A stretch of DNA of 56,476 nucleotides from Dehalococcoidia bacterium. Its GTDB lineage: Bacteria > Chloroflexota > Dehalococcoidia > Tepidiformales > Tepidiformaceae. A program made the translations under genes and the position numbers. Of the stretch, positions 8,313 through 17,284 are shown in pieces; position 1 is the stretch's first letter, and every line of letters begins with the position of its first letter. The stretch is from assembly GCA_007118095.1 (NCBI GenBank), contig SKSF01000082.1, positions 1-56,476 on the forward strand, written 5' to 3'. The notes beneath the pieces were generated by a model that did not search any database, was not told the origin of the DNA, and worked only from the letters and a program-made list of their open reading frames with translations.

Positions 8313-8621
8313 ATGGCACGGGGAAGTGGCGGACGCACACGCCACGTGCCACAGCGCACGTGTATCGCCTGTCGATCACAAGAAGGCAAGCGTGAACTAG
8401 TCCGCATCGTGCGGACGCCAGACGGACGTGTGGAAGTTGACACAACTGGCAAGGCCAACGGGCGGGGGGCATATCTTCACTCCGACCGGGCCTGCTGGGA
8501 GAAAGCGCTGAAACGCGGTACGATAGCTGTTGCACTGAAAATCACCCCGGCCAAGGACGATGTCGAGGCGCTACGAGCGTTTGGCACTACGCTGCCGGTA
8601 GAGGGAGGTGAGTCCGTATGA
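8313..8621 (+). CDS. rnpM: YlxR/RnpM family RNA-binding protein
   Basis: 102 aa, with the YlxR signature RTCIACR (about residue 15), a central GRGAYLH and a basic surface. The B. subtilis homologue binds RNase P RNA and modulates RNase P activity; in other bacteria its role is less clear. It has a GGAGG ribosome binding site and overlaps infB by 4 bases (ATGA), the usual nusA-ylxR-infB order. The gene for RNase P RNA also lies in this window (26.4-26.8 kb). Confidence 0.93.
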   Translation: MARGSGGRTRHVPQRTCIACRSQEGKRELVRIVRTPDGRVEVDTTGKANGRGAYLHSDRACWEKALKRGTIAVALKITPAKDDVEALRAFGTTLPVEGGESV

Positions 8622-10432
8622 CTACCCAATCTTCCGCGCCCAGAACGCGCTCGGAAGGGAAATCTGCGCCTCGAAGGCCGCGCACCGTCGCGATTCCACA
8701 GGCGCTGACAGTCCGAGAACTCGCAGACTTGATTGGCACGACGCCGATCGAGGTTATCAAGCGTCTCATGACGAACGGCGTGATGGCTGCGCAGAACCAG
8801 TCCATCGATTACGACACCGCTGCGATCGTGGCGTCCGATATGGGCGTGGAGCCGACCGAGGCGGAGGCCGCCAAGGCTACCGAGCCGGAGGCCGAAGAAG
8901 AAGAAGTCTTCGATGACCCGCCCGAGAGCCTGGTGAGCAGGCCAGCCGTCGTGACCGTCCTGGGACACGTTGACCACGGGAAGACGAGCTTGCTCGACGC
9001 TATCCGTACGTCGCGCGTTGCCGCGGGCGAGGCAGGCGGGATCACGCAGCATATCGGGGCGTACCAGGTGAGCCGTGACGAGAAGCTGATCACGTTCATC
9101 GATACACCGGGCCACGCGGCGTTCACCGCGATGCGAGCCCGAGGTGCGCAGGTCACGGACGTGGCGATTGTTGTGGTCGCCGCCGACGATGGCGTTATGC
9201 CGCAGACCATCGAGGCGATCAACCACGTTCGCGCCGCGGACGTGCCGATGATCATCGCGATCAACAAAGTGGATCTACCGCAGGCGAACCCGGACCGGGT
9301 GAAGACGCAGCTCACGGAGCACAACGTCATCGTCGAGGAGTATGGCGGTGATGTGGTGTGCGTCCCGGTTTCGGCGCAGACGCATGAAGGACTCGAGGAT
9401 TTGCTCGAATCCGTGAACCTGGTCGCCGAGATCCAGGAGCTGAAGGCGAACCCGAACCGGGAGGCTAACGGCGTCGTTATCGAGGCCGAGCTGAGCCCGA
9501 CGCGCGGTTCGACGGCAACGTTCCTGATCCAGGGCGGCACGTTGCGGCATGGCGACGCGATTGTCGTCGGCGAGATCAGCGGCAAGATCAAGGCGATGTT
9601 TGACTACCAGGGGAACCGCATCAAAGAGGCGGGCCCTTCGACGCCAGTCGAGCTTATCGGCCTGGAGTCGGTCCCCGTGGCGGGCGACCGATTCCGCGTG
9701 GTGAAGGACGAGAAGACGGCCCGCCAGATTGTGGAAAGGCGGAAGCGTGCGCGGGAGGACCAGGAGCAGAAGGACCACGCACACGTCAACCTCGACACGC
9801 TGTTCAACGAAATCAGCCGCGGAAACCTGAAAGAGCTGATCGTCATCATCAAGGCGGACGTGCAGGGCAGCGCCGAAGCGCTCCGCAGCTCGCTGGAACA
9901 GCTCAGCACTTCGGAAGTGCGGGTGAAGGTCATCCACACGGCGACTGGCCCCGTGAGCGATTCGGACGTGATGCTTGCGGAGGCTTCGAACGGGATCATC
10001 ATCGCGTTCAACACGCGCATTGACCCGTCGGCGAAGAAGCAGGCTGAGACGGTGGGCGTCGAGATCCGGACGTACAACATCATCTACCAGGCGCTCGAAG
10101 CTGTTGAGCAGGCCATGCAGGGGATGTACGAGCCGGTCTACGAGCCTCGTGTCGACGGTCACGCCGAGGTCCGGCAGCTCTTCAAGTCGAGCCGGCTCGG
10201 GAACATCGCCGGGTGCCAGGTGCTCGACGGTTCGGTGCGCCGCGGGTCGCTGGTCCGTGTGCTGCGGGGGAACGAAGAGATCGCGAAGACGAAGTGCGAC
10301 GGATTGAAGCGCTTCCAGGATGACGTCCGCGAAGTGCAAACCGGGTATGAGTGCGGTATCACGCTTTCGGACTTCGACAAGTTCGAGCTCGGCGACGTAA
10401 TCGAGTTCTACCACCAGGAGCGGGTGAACTAA
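8618..10432 (+). CDS. infB: Translation initiation factor IF-2
   Basis: GTPase that brings fMet-tRNA to the 30S subunit and drives subunit joining. At 604 aa it is a short form: a compact N-terminal IF2-N domain (about 25-75), an acidic linker, a GTPase domain with G1 GHVDHGKT, G3 DTPGH and G4 NKVD, then domains II, III and the C-terminal fMet-binding beta barrel. The long N-terminal extension of proteobacterial IF-2 is missing, as in many Gram-positive-like and Chloroflexota proteins. It is translationally coupled to rnpM. Confidence 0.98.
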   Translation: MTTQSSAPRTRSEGKSAPRRPRTVAIPQALTVRELADLIGTTPIEVIKRLMTNGVMAAQNQSIDYDTAAIVASDMGVEPTEAEAAKATEPEAEEEEVFDDPPESLVSRPAVVTVLGHVDHGKTSLLDAIRTSRVAAGEAGGITQHIGAYQVSRDEKLITFIDTPGHAAFTAMRARGAQVTDVAIVVVAADDGVMPQTIEAINHVRAADVPMIIAINKVDLPQANPDRVKTQLTEHNVIVEEYGGDVVCVPVSAQTHEGLEDLLESVNLVAEIQELKANPNREANGVVIEAELSPTRGSTATFLIQGGTLRHGDAIVVGEISGKIKAMFDYQGNRIKEAGPSTPVELIGLESVPVAGDRFRVVKDEKTARQIVERRKRAREDQEQKDHAHVNLDTLFNEISRGNLKELIVIIKADVQGSAEALRSSLEQLSTSEVRVKVIHTATGPVSDSDVMLAEASNGIIIAFNTRIDPSAKKQAETVGVEIRTYNIIYQALEAVEQAMQGMYEPVYEPRVDGHAEVRQLFKSSRLGNIAGCQVLDGSVRRGSLVRVLRGNEEIAKTKCDGLKRFQDDVREVQTGYECGITLSDFDKFELGDVIEFYHQERVN

Positions 10433-10470
10433 GAGGGTTCACCCGCTCGATCTCCCCCGGAGGACCGGTG

Positions 10471-10833
10471 ATGAGCAGGCGCACGGAACGTGTGAGCGAA
10501 TTACTGCGCGCGGAGATCAGCGAGCTGATCCAGCGGTCAGTGAAGGACCCGCGGATTGAAGATGGCCTGGTATCGGTGACGGAAGTCGTGGTGTCGCCGG
10601 ACCTGCGGCACGCGACGGTGTATGTCTCGCACTTCGGTGACGAGGAGCGACACGAGGACGTGCTGGAAGGGCTGCATCACGCCGCACCGTTCTTGCACAC
10701 GGAGCTGATGCGCCGGCTGAAGATGCGGAACGTGCCGCAGCTCGTGTTCAAGCTCGATGTTTCGCTGGAACGCGGGGCGCGGCTGACGTCGCTCATCGCC
10801 GAGACCGTGCATGGCCAGGAGCCGGATGAGTAA
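10471..10833 (+). CDS. rbfA: Ribosome-binding factor A
   Basis: 30S subunit maturation and cold-adaptation factor, 120 aa with the KH-like fold. Family landmarks are RTERVSELLRAEISELI at the N-terminus, VKDPRI, VSPDLRHATVYVS and MRNVPQLVFKLD. A CGGAGG ribosome binding site lies before the ATG at 10471. It overlaps truB by 8 bases. Confidence 0.96.
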   Translation: MSRRTERVSELLRAEISELIQRSVKDPRIEDGLVSVTEVVVSPDLRHATVYVSHFGDEERHEDVLEGLHHAAPFLHTELMRRLKMRNVPQLVFKLDVSLERGARLTSLIAETVHGQEPDE

Positions 10834-11746
10834 GCGGGATGGCCAGGCGGCGCTCGATGGCATCCTGCTGATCGACAAGGCGACGGGCTGGACCAGCCAT
10901 GACGTCGTGGCGAAGGCGCGCGGGATCACGCGGCAGCGGCGGATTGGTCATACGGGGACGCTGGACCCGGCGGCCACCGGGCTCCTCGTCTTATGTCTTG
11001 GCAAGGCGACCCGGCTCGTGGAATACATGAGCGAGCAGGACAAGACGTACGAGGGCGAAATTGCGCTCGGCGCGCGCACGGACACAGATGACGCGGACGG
11101 CCAGGTCATCGGCGAGTGCCAGCCTGTGCCGGCCATCGAGGAGCAGCAGCTTCGAGAGATAGAAGCCCAGTTCACGGGGACCGTGGAGCAGGTGCCGCCG
11201 GCATACAGCGCCGTGAAAGTGAACGGTCAGCGCGCCTATTCGATAGCGCGCAAGGGCGGGGAACTCGAGCTGGAACCGCGCCCGGTGACCATTCACGAGC
11301 TCTCGCTGGAACAGACGGGCGACGGCCGGCTAGGAATCCGGGTCGCCTGCGGGTCGGGGACGTATGTTCGAAGCCTGGCACGGGATATCGGGGAGGCGCT
11401 GGGGTGCGGGGCGCATCTTTCATGGCTGCGACGCGTCCAGACGGGCGGCTTCCTGCTCGATGAGGCGGTTTCGATAGAGGAGCTGGACGAGCTCGGGAAA
11501 GCGGGCACGCTCGGCGATGCCCTGCGGGCGCCGGATGAAGGTGTGATGGACCTGGATGCTGTCGTCGTCGCGAACGAGCGTGGTTCCTTCCTGTCGCAGG
11601 GGCGGGCCATCCAGGTTCGGACAGAGCCGTGGTTCCCTGCCGAGCATGCGCGGGTCTACCGCATCGACGGCAAGTTCACGGGCATCGGCGAAGTGACAGA
11701 TGATGGGCGGGTTCGGCCAGTAAAGGTGCTGGCGCCGGAGGGCTGA
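10826..11746 (+). CDS. truB: tRNA pseudouridine-55 synthase
   Basis: Makes pseudouridine 55 in the T loop of tRNAs. The 306-aa protein has the catalytic-Asp motif HTGTLDPAATG, followed by LGKATRL, the Y of QDKTYEG and VPPAYSAVKVNG. The start ATG at 10826 lies inside the rbfA stop region and has AGGAG at the correct distance; an ATG 15 bases upstream is less well placed. The C-terminus holds a PUA-like segment. It ends the nusA operon and is convergent with the HisN-like gene 6 bases away, with no obvious terminator between them. Confidence 0.96.
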   Translation: MSKRDGQAALDGILLIDKATGWTSHDVVAKARGITRQRRIGHTGTLDPAATGLLVLCLGKATRLVEYMSEQDKTYEGEIALGARTDTDDADGQVIGECQPVPAIEEQQLREIEAQFTGTVEQVPPAYSAVKVNGQRAYSIARKGGELELEPRPVTIHELSLEQTGDGRLGIRVACGSGTYVRSLARDIGEALGCGAHLSWLRRVQTGGFLLDEAVSIEELDELGKAGTLGDALRAPDEGVMDLDAVVVANERGSFLSQGRAIQVRTEPWFPAEHARVYRIDGKFTGIGEVTDDGRVRPVKVLAPEG

Positions 11747-11752
11747 CGCGGC

Positions 11753-12538
11753 TCAAGCGGAGTCGCGCCTGAGGAAGTCGAGCGTGGCATCGTGGAGCGC
11801 GCCGTTCGTGGCGACAACGGAGTCGCCGGGGCCCGGTTCGCCGGTGATGGTCGTGATGTGCCCGCCGGCTTCGGTGATGACCGGATAGAGTGCCGCGACG
11901 TCCCAGTAGTTCATAACCGGGTCGAGCATGACGTCGGCGCGGCCAGCAGCAACGGACAGGTATCCGAAGCAGTCGCCCCAGGTTCGGACCAAGTTTGCGT
12001 CCTGGTTGAGCGCGTCGAAGGCGCGCGGGTGGTACCGGGCCATGCCCTGCACGCTCGTGATGCAGACCGTGGCATCACCATATTCCGTTGTGCTGGAAAC
12101 GGTGACCGGGGAATCGTTGATGGTGGCGCCGAGGCCCCGGGCGGCGGCAGCGGTTTCGCCCGCCGCGTGGCAGGCGATGACGCCGACGACGGGCTCGCCA
12201 TCGTATTCGAGCGCAACAAGGGTGCCGAAGAGGGGGACATGGTGAGTGAAGGCTTTCGTGCCATCGATGGGATCGAGCACCCAGCGAAAGCGGCCATCGC
12301 CAGGGGTTTCGCCGAATTCCTCGCCGAGGATGCTGTGGCCGGGGCATTCGCGGGCGAGGAAATGGCGCATCGCTTCTTCGGCGTTGCGGTCCGCCTCGGT
12401 GACGGGCGTCCCATCGGCCTTGAGGTCGATGGACGTGCCGGACCAATAGAGCGGCATGATGACATCGCCCGCGATACCGGCGGCGCGCACTGCGATATCC
12501 CGGAGCTCCTGGAGCTCGGTCGGCGAGGGGCCGGTCAC
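11753..12538 (-). CDS. Inositol-monophosphatase-family phosphatase, HisN-like
   Basis: Mg-dependent phosphatase of 261 aa. Metal-site motifs are ILGEEFG, LDPIDGTKAF and, near the C-terminus, WDVAALYPVITEAGG. The sequence around the DPIDGTK motif, with VPLFGTLVAL after it, is closest to the histidinol-phosphatase (HisN) subgroup, so it may dephosphorylate histidinol phosphate. No other histidine genes are nearby, so inositol phosphate or a related sugar phosphate remains possible. It overlaps the upstream aldo/keto reductase by 4 bases (ATGA). Confidence 0.85.
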   Translation of the reverse strand: MTGPSPTELQELRDIAVRAAGIAGDVIMPLYWSGTSIDLKADGTPVTEADRNAEEAMRHFLARECPGHSILGEEFGETPGDGRFRWVLDPIDGTKAFTHHVPLFGTLVALEYDGEPVVGVIACHAAGETAAAARGLGATINDSPVTVSSTTEYGDATVCITSVQGMARYHPRAFDALNQDANLVRTWGDCFGYLSVAAGRADVMLDPVMNYWDVAALYPVITEAGGHITTITGEPGPGDSVVATNGALHDATLDFLRRDSA

Positions 12539-13524
12539 CGGGGCGAATCGCCCTTGCGGTAGTCGGCGGTCATCTCGTCGAGCCGCTGCTTAAGGTCTTC
12601 CGGGAGGGGTGACTCGACCGCGGCGAGGGAGTCGTCGAGCTGTTCCGGGCGGCTGGCGCCAATAATGGGGGAGGTGATGGTGGGGTTGGCGAGCACCCAT
12701 GCGACGGACATCTGGGCAAGCGACATCCCGGCTTCGCGGGCAACCGGCAAGAGTTCTGCGACGGTGTCGAATTCGCGGTCGTGCCAGTAGCGGTCCTGGT
12801 AGCGGGGGCCGGCGTTGCCGAGGGTGAAGCGTGAGCCTTCTTCGGGCGTTTCGCGCTGGTGCTTGCCTGTGAGGAGACCGCCTGCGAGGGGGTTGTAGGG
12901 GATGACGCCGATGCCTTCTTCGGCACAGAGGGGCAGGAGTTCGCGTTCGATTTCGCGGAAGAGCAGGTTGTAGCGCGGCTGGACGGAGTCGAAACGGACA
13001 ATGCCCATGGCTTCGCTGCGGCCGACGGCGCGCGCCACCTGGTAGGCGAGGTAGTTCGAGCAGCCGACATAGCGAGCGCGGCCGCTGCGGACGATGTCCT
13101 CGAGCGCACGGAGCGTCTCGTCAATGGGGGTATCGGGGTCGGGGCCGTGAAGCTGGTAGAGGTCGACGTAGTCGGTGCCAAGGCGTTTAAGGGAAGCGTC
13201 GATGGCATCGAGTATGTGTTTGCGGGAGTTGCCCTGGTCCCAACGGTTGGGTCCCATGCGGCCCCAGCACTTGGTGGCGAGGATGAAGCGTTCGCGGCGG
13301 CCCTGGAGCCAGCGGCCGACGATTTCCTCAGTGCGGCCGACGGTCTCAGCGCCGCCGCCAAGGGGATAGACGTCGGCTGTATCGAGGAAGGTGATGCCGC
13401 CGTCCATGGCGCGGTTGAGGATGGCGTGGGAGGTATCCTCGTCGCACTGGTAGCCGAAGGTCATGGTACCGAGGCAGAGGCGGGATACTTTGAGGCCCGT
13501 GCGGCCGAGCCGGGTGTGTTCCAT
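12535..13524 (-). CDS. Aldo/keto reductase
   Basis: NAD(P)H-dependent carbonyl reductase of 329 aa in a TIM-barrel fold. The tetrad is visible: Asp and Tyr in FLDTADVYPLGG, Lys in LATKCWG and His in YQLHGPDPDTP. The start MEHTRLGRTGLKVS is the family N-terminus and follows AAGGAGCACCTT. It resembles the YajO/general stress AKR group; the substrate is unknown. It is translationally coupled to the HisN-like phosphatase. Confidence 0.92.
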   Translation of the reverse strand: MEHTRLGRTGLKVSRLCLGTMTFGYQCDEDTSHAILNRAMDGGITFLDTADVYPLGGGAETVGRTEEIVGRWLQGRRERFILATKCWGRMGPNRWDQGNSRKHILDAIDASLKRLGTDYVDLYQLHGPDPDTPIDETLRALEDIVRSGRARYVGCSNYLAYQVARAVGRSEAMGIVRFDSVQPRYNLLFREIERELLPLCAEEGIGVIPYNPLAGGLLTGKHQRETPEEGSRFTLGNAGPRYQDRYWHDREFDTVAELLPVAREAGMSLAQMSVAWVLANPTITSPIIGASRPEQLDDSLAAVESPLPEDLKQRLDEMTADYRKGDSPR

Positions 13525-13610
13525 GAAGGTGCTCCTTGGGATGCGCGTGTGGGCGATTGTACGGGAGGGGAGCTCGTGCGGACACGACGCCGGGTGGATG
13601 GAGGGCCTGG

Positions 13611-14267
13611 CTACCGTGCCCATAGGAGCCCCTGGTGCAGGCGCAAGCGGGTCCATCGCAGCACGTATCGCAGGGCAGCGAGCTGCGGAAGCAAATAGAC
13701 GCCAACCCAGACAAAGATGTCGAGCTGACGGCTGGCGAATGGACCTGGGAACAGGCGAATCATGTCCCAGGGCCGGTCCTGAATGAGATGCAGGAAAAAT
13801 TCGCGGGCGAGCTGCGGGACAGCGATGGCGAGCAGGACGAGCAGCGCATCGAATCGCCGTGTGAAGGCCAGCTCGACTCCGCTGATGGCACGGTAAAGGT
13901 AGAAAAGGACGAAGAAGTTATCGAAGAGGTTTGGGAAGAGGAGCAGCAGTTCTTGCGAACTGGCAACGGCGAAAATGGCGACGCCCACCAGCCGATAGCC
14001 GAACAGGGCGAGACCGAGATTCCGGACGAACCGGTCGTCCCAACGCAGCACCACGTAGGCAGCGAGCGCCTGGTAGTAGAGGTCGATCAGCTTGTCCCAG
14101 ACCTGGTAGAAGTCGTGGTCATCGGGACGCCGGTCGAGGTCGAGGATGCGCCAGTCCAGCCAGTCGACAAAGACCGCGAGCAAGATGCCCGGGAGCGGCC
14201 GCCGCAGGATGAGCAGCGGCACAAGGAGGCGAATTACCGCAACTTCCGTAAAGTCCAGTTCTATCAA
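13611..14267 (-). CDS. Integral membrane protein, possibly CDP-alcohol-phosphotransferase-like
   Basis: 218 aa with five or six hydrophobic segments. The first possible start is a TTG right after an upstream stop. After the first helix lies D35-x2-D38 followed by D58-x3-D62 (VDWLDWR then DKLID), which recalls the D-x2-D...D-x3-D metal motif of CDP-alcohol phosphatidyltransferases. The Gly and the Ala-Arg of that motif are missing, however, so the assignment is speculative. It lies downstream of another minus-strand membrane protein gene. Otherwise unrecognised. Confidence 0.6.
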   Translation of the reverse strand: MIELDFTEVAVIRLLVPLLILRRPLPGILLAVFVDWLDWRILDLDRRPDDHDFYQVWDKLIDLYYQALAAYVVLRWDDRFVRNLGLALFGYRLVGVAIFAVASSQELLLLFPNLFDNFFVLFYLYRAISGVELAFTRRFDALLVLLAIAVPQLAREFFLHLIQDRPWDMIRLFPGPFASRQLDIFVWVGVYLLPQLAALRYVLRWTRLRLHQGLLWAR

Positions 14268-14492
14268 GGCGTCCCCGAGGTGCGTGTGCTCTTACGCTTC
14301 GATGTGGTGGTGCTTCGCCCGGCAAGCCTACACGGTGACCCCGGAGCAGCCACGTCTCACGACCGCGACGCAACTGCGCATCTTGCGACCCGCATGGGAC
14401 TATTACCACCTGCATTAGCGATCGTTGCATCCTCGATAACAGGGGCCAAAATGTATTGAAGGCAGCAGGCCCAGGCAATCATGCGCAATACG

Positions 14493-15014
14493 TTACGCAG
14501 GGACGGAGGTCATGCGGAATCGTTCGTAGAAGGCGGCAGCCATAAGCGCGAGCAGACTGAACGGGCCGGCGGCGACGACGGCAACGGCGGCAAGGTAGGA
14601 GCCTAACCCGGACGCCTGGGCCGCCGCGGTATGCCAGGCCCAGGCGTCGGTCATCGCGGCAAGCAGGGAGACGATCGCTGCGACGGGGACGAGGGCGGCG
14701 CCGAGCACGCCAGCGGTCCGCCGGCCCGCAGACATGAGCACGACGACTGCGGTGATCCAGGCGGCCGGGGCGGTCACAAGGTGCGTAAGGGCGAGCCCGA
14801 TGACCAGGCCATCGGGGGCGCGAGCCCACGAGAAGCCGAAGCCCACCGCCGAGTCTTCGAGCACCAGCAGGACCCAAAACGCGAGCATTGCCAGGGTTGC
14901 GCCGCCAAGGAGCGCGAGCACCCCAACACGGCGCACTGCGGCCATTCGTCGCGCCGACCTTCCACGTCCGCCGGCGGTTCGCTGTGCCGTACCTGTGCCC
15001 TCGTTATCTGCCAC
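14493..15014 (-). CDS. Hypothetical membrane protein, four TM segments
   Basis: 173 aa with a basic N-terminal tail (about 28 aa, RGRSARR) and four predicted transmembrane helices: about 30-52, 70-92, 100-120 and 138-162. No signature motif or known family was recognised. Codon use is like its neighbours. It may be cotranscribed with the downstream membrane protein (225-base gap) but nothing links their functions. Confidence 0.6.
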   Translation of the reverse strand: MADNEGTGTAQRTAGGRGRSARRMAAVRRVGVLALLGGATLAMLAFWVLLVLEDSAVGFGFSWARAPDGLVIGLALTHLVTAPAAWITAVVVLMSAGRRTAGVLGAALVPVAAIVSLLAAMTDAWAWHTAAAQASGLGSYLAAVAVVAAGPFSLLALMAAAFYERFRMTSVPA

Positions 15015-15101
15015 GGGTGATGCTCCCTTCCCGGTCCCAGTAAACGACGGGGAAAGGCCGAGCCGGCAGTGGACCGGTTGTGCCGGGCCACGGGACCACG
15101 G

Positions 15102-16439
15102 CTACAGGTGGCCCTCGTTGCGCAGATCGCGGAGGGTGGCGCGCCACGCTTCGAGCGTGCGGTCGACGTCGCGGGTTTCGTGGACGGCGCTGACGATGAG
15201 GCCGTTGCCGAAGACCTGGACGCCGTGGTTGATCATGCCCAGGTTGAGGAGTCGCTGGGTTTCGGGGTTGGAACCTGCGTGGACGAGGTCGGACGGGACG
15301 TCGAGCGGGCCGTAGGGGCGCGGTTCCGGGAGGGCGTCGCCGCCGAGGACTACTTTGATGATGCTGGCGGCGCCGTAGGCGAAACCGGGGAGGCCCTGCT
15401 CGCGGAGTTCGGCGTTCAGCCCTTCTTTGAGCGTGGTGGCGGTCTGTTCGGCGCGAGCCTGGTGTGCGCCATCGCCAAACTGTTCGAGGCAGGCGACGCC
15501 GGCAGCCGCGGAGACGGGATTGGCATTGAAGGTGCCGGGATGGCCCACCTTCTTTGATTTCTTGTCGGCGCCGGGGAAGCTGAGCTGTTCCATGATGTCA
15601 CGGCGACCGGCGACGGCGCCGCCGGGGAAACCGCCGGCCAGGATCTTGGCAAGCGCGGTGAGGTCGGGGGTGATGCCTTCGCGCTCCTGGACACCACCGG
15701 GCGCCCAGCGGAAGCCGGTGACGACTTCGTCCATCATGAATAGCAGGCCCCGCTCGCGACAATACGATGCAAGTTCGGTGAGGAAGTCCGCGGGGAGCGG
15801 GAGCGTGCCCATGGAGGCGCCGGAGGCCTCGACGATAATCGCGCCAACGTCGTCCCGGGCGGCGACGGTCTCGCGGACGACGTGCATCTCCGGGGCGATG
15901 ACGAGGACGCTATCGAGCGTGCCGTCCGGGACGCCGGAAGGCGCCGTGGCACCGTAGCTCGAGCTGGAGATGACGTAGTCGTGCCAGCCGTGGAAGTGCC
16001 GGTCGAATTTGATGACGGCGGGTTTCCCGGACGCTGCGCGCGCGAGCCGGAGGGCCATCAGCGTGGCTTCGGTGCCGGAACTGGTGAACCGGACGACTTC
16101 GGCGGAGGGAACGAGCCGGATAACTTCTTCGGCCCAGCGGACTTCGGCTTCGTGGCTGGCGCCGTAATGGGTGCCCCGTGCGGTCTGCCTGGCGGCCGCC
16201 TCGGTGACGGCAGGGTCGGCATGGCCGAGCAGGAGCGCGCCGTGACCCATGACGTAGTCGACGAGCTCATGGCCATCGACATCCCATTTGCGGGCGCCTT
16301 CGGCGCGATCGACGTAGATGGGGAAGGGACGCTGATAGCGCGCGTCGTGTGTGACGCCGCTTGGAAGCGCCTGCTGCGCGCGCTCGTAGAGTGACGCGGA
16401 ACGCGGGTGGTTCTCGACGTACGTGGATTCGATGGTCAT
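15102..16439 (-). CDS. Glutamate-1-semialdehyde 2,1-aminomutase-like class III aminotransferase
   Basis: PLP enzyme of 445 aa. It has GHGALLLGHADPAV, the TSSGTEATLMALRLARA cofactor loop, MDEVVTGFR and the PLP-lysine region ALAKILAGGFPGGAVAG, all typical of HemL-type aminotransferases. It may make 5-aminolevulinate for tetrapyrroles or act on another amino acid, and no haem genes are nearby. The ATG at 16439 was chosen because GGAGGG sits 8 bases upstream; a start two codons earlier would have no room for it. It is divergent from the methyltransferase, only 34 bases away. Confidence 0.88.
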   Translation of the reverse strand: MTIESTYVENHPRSASLYERAQQALPSGVTHDARYQRPFPIYVDRAEGARKWDVDGHELVDYVMGHGALLLGHADPAVTEAAARQTARGTHYGASHEAEVRWAEEVIRLVPSAEVVRFTSSGTEATLMALRLARAASGKPAVIKFDRHFHGWHDYVISSSSYGATAPSGVPDGTLDSVLVIAPEMHVVRETVAARDDVGAIIVEASGASMGTLPLPADFLTELASYCRERGLLFMMDEVVTGFRWAPGGVQEREGITPDLTALAKILAGGFPGGAVAGRRDIMEQLSFPGADKKSKKVGHPGTFNANPVSAAAGVACLEQFGDGAHQARAEQTATTLKEGLNAELREQGLPGFAYGAASIIKVVLGGDALPEPRPYGPLDVPSDLVHAGSNPETQRLLNLGMINHGVQVFGNGLIVSAVHETRDVDRTLEAWRATLRDLRNEGHL

Positions 16440-16473
16440 TGGCATCCCTCCGCTGGATGGATGATACCGCGAG

Positions 16474-17268
16474 ATGGGAGATGAGTGGCGCAGCTTTGTC
16501 GCGCGCCACCAGCAGGTAGAATCGTGGTGCCCGGGGAGGACGCAATTGCCAGTGAGACCAACCGCTACACTCGACCGGGGGACGCTGCTGACGTTCCAGG
16601 AGCGCGAACGTGCCCTCGTAGAGGTGCTGCGCCGAAGCGGGTACCGGTCACTGGAAGGTGTGCGCATCTTCGAAGCCGGCGCCGGGAACGGCTACAACCT
16701 GCTGCAGTTCGTCCAGTGGGGCGCGTACCCGGGAGACCTTGGGGGCATCGAGCTCGACGCTGAGCGGGCGGAGTATGCGCGGTCGCACCTGACGGGGCTG
16801 CGGATGCACACCGGGTCGGCCGAGCAGATACCGGAAGAAGACCAGTCGTTCGATATCTGCGTGGCGTTCCGGCTCTTCAGCAGCCTGCACAACGAAGAGC
16901 GGTCGGAGCACATCGCCGCGGAGATGTTCCGGGTGACGCGGGCGGGAGGCCTGCTGCTCGTGTACGACATCCGGCGGAAGCGTGCACGGAACCGGGATGT
17001 GCAGTCGGTTCACCCGGACGATATCCACCGCTGGTTTCCGAAGTGCCGGGCGCACACGGAACACCTTTCGCTCGGGTCGAAGACCGGCGCAGTCGCCGCG
17101 CGCATTGGGACACCTGTGTTTGGAGCGCTTTCGCTGCTGCCACCGTTGCGGACACATTCGTTGCATATCATGCAGCGGCCGGCGACATCGGCGTTCGGCG
17201 ACGAGGAGGCATGGGAGGCGCCGGCGCAGACCACTTCCAGGGCCAACGACGCACAATCGGCAGGATAG
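16474..17268 (+). CDS. Class I SAM-dependent methyltransferase
   Basis: 264 aa. The Rossmann core is visible: motif I FEAGAGNGYNLLQF near residue 65, an acidic loop GIELDAERAEYARSH, AEQIPEEDQSFDICV (post-motif II) and EMFRVTRAGGLLLVYDI. The substrate is unknown. It starts 34 bases from the divergent aminotransferase, leaving little room for separate promoters. The C-terminal 25 residues are low-complexity. It is convergent with the GNAT gene. Confidence 0.88.
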   Translation: MGDEWRSFVARHQQVESWCPGRTQLPVRPTATLDRGTLLTFQERERALVEVLRRSGYRSLEGVRIFEAGAGNGYNLLQFVQWGAYPGDLGGIELDAERAEYARSHLTGLRMHTGSAEQIPEEDQSFDICVAFRLFSSLHNEERSEHIAAEMFRVTRAGGLLLVYDIRRKRARNRDVQSVHPDDIHRWFPKCRAHTEHLSLGSKTGAVAARIGTPVFGALSLLPPLRTHSLHIMQRPATSAFGDEEAWEAPAQTTSRANDAQSAG

Positions 17269-17284
17269 CCCGGGCCGGGTAGCT

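Noticed and set aside
14268-14492. Minus-strand open frame (14119-14478) between the two membrane-protein genes
   Set aside because: It has a low-complexity Arg/Pro/Gly composition typical of an off-frame translation and overlaps the membrane protein gene in another frame.
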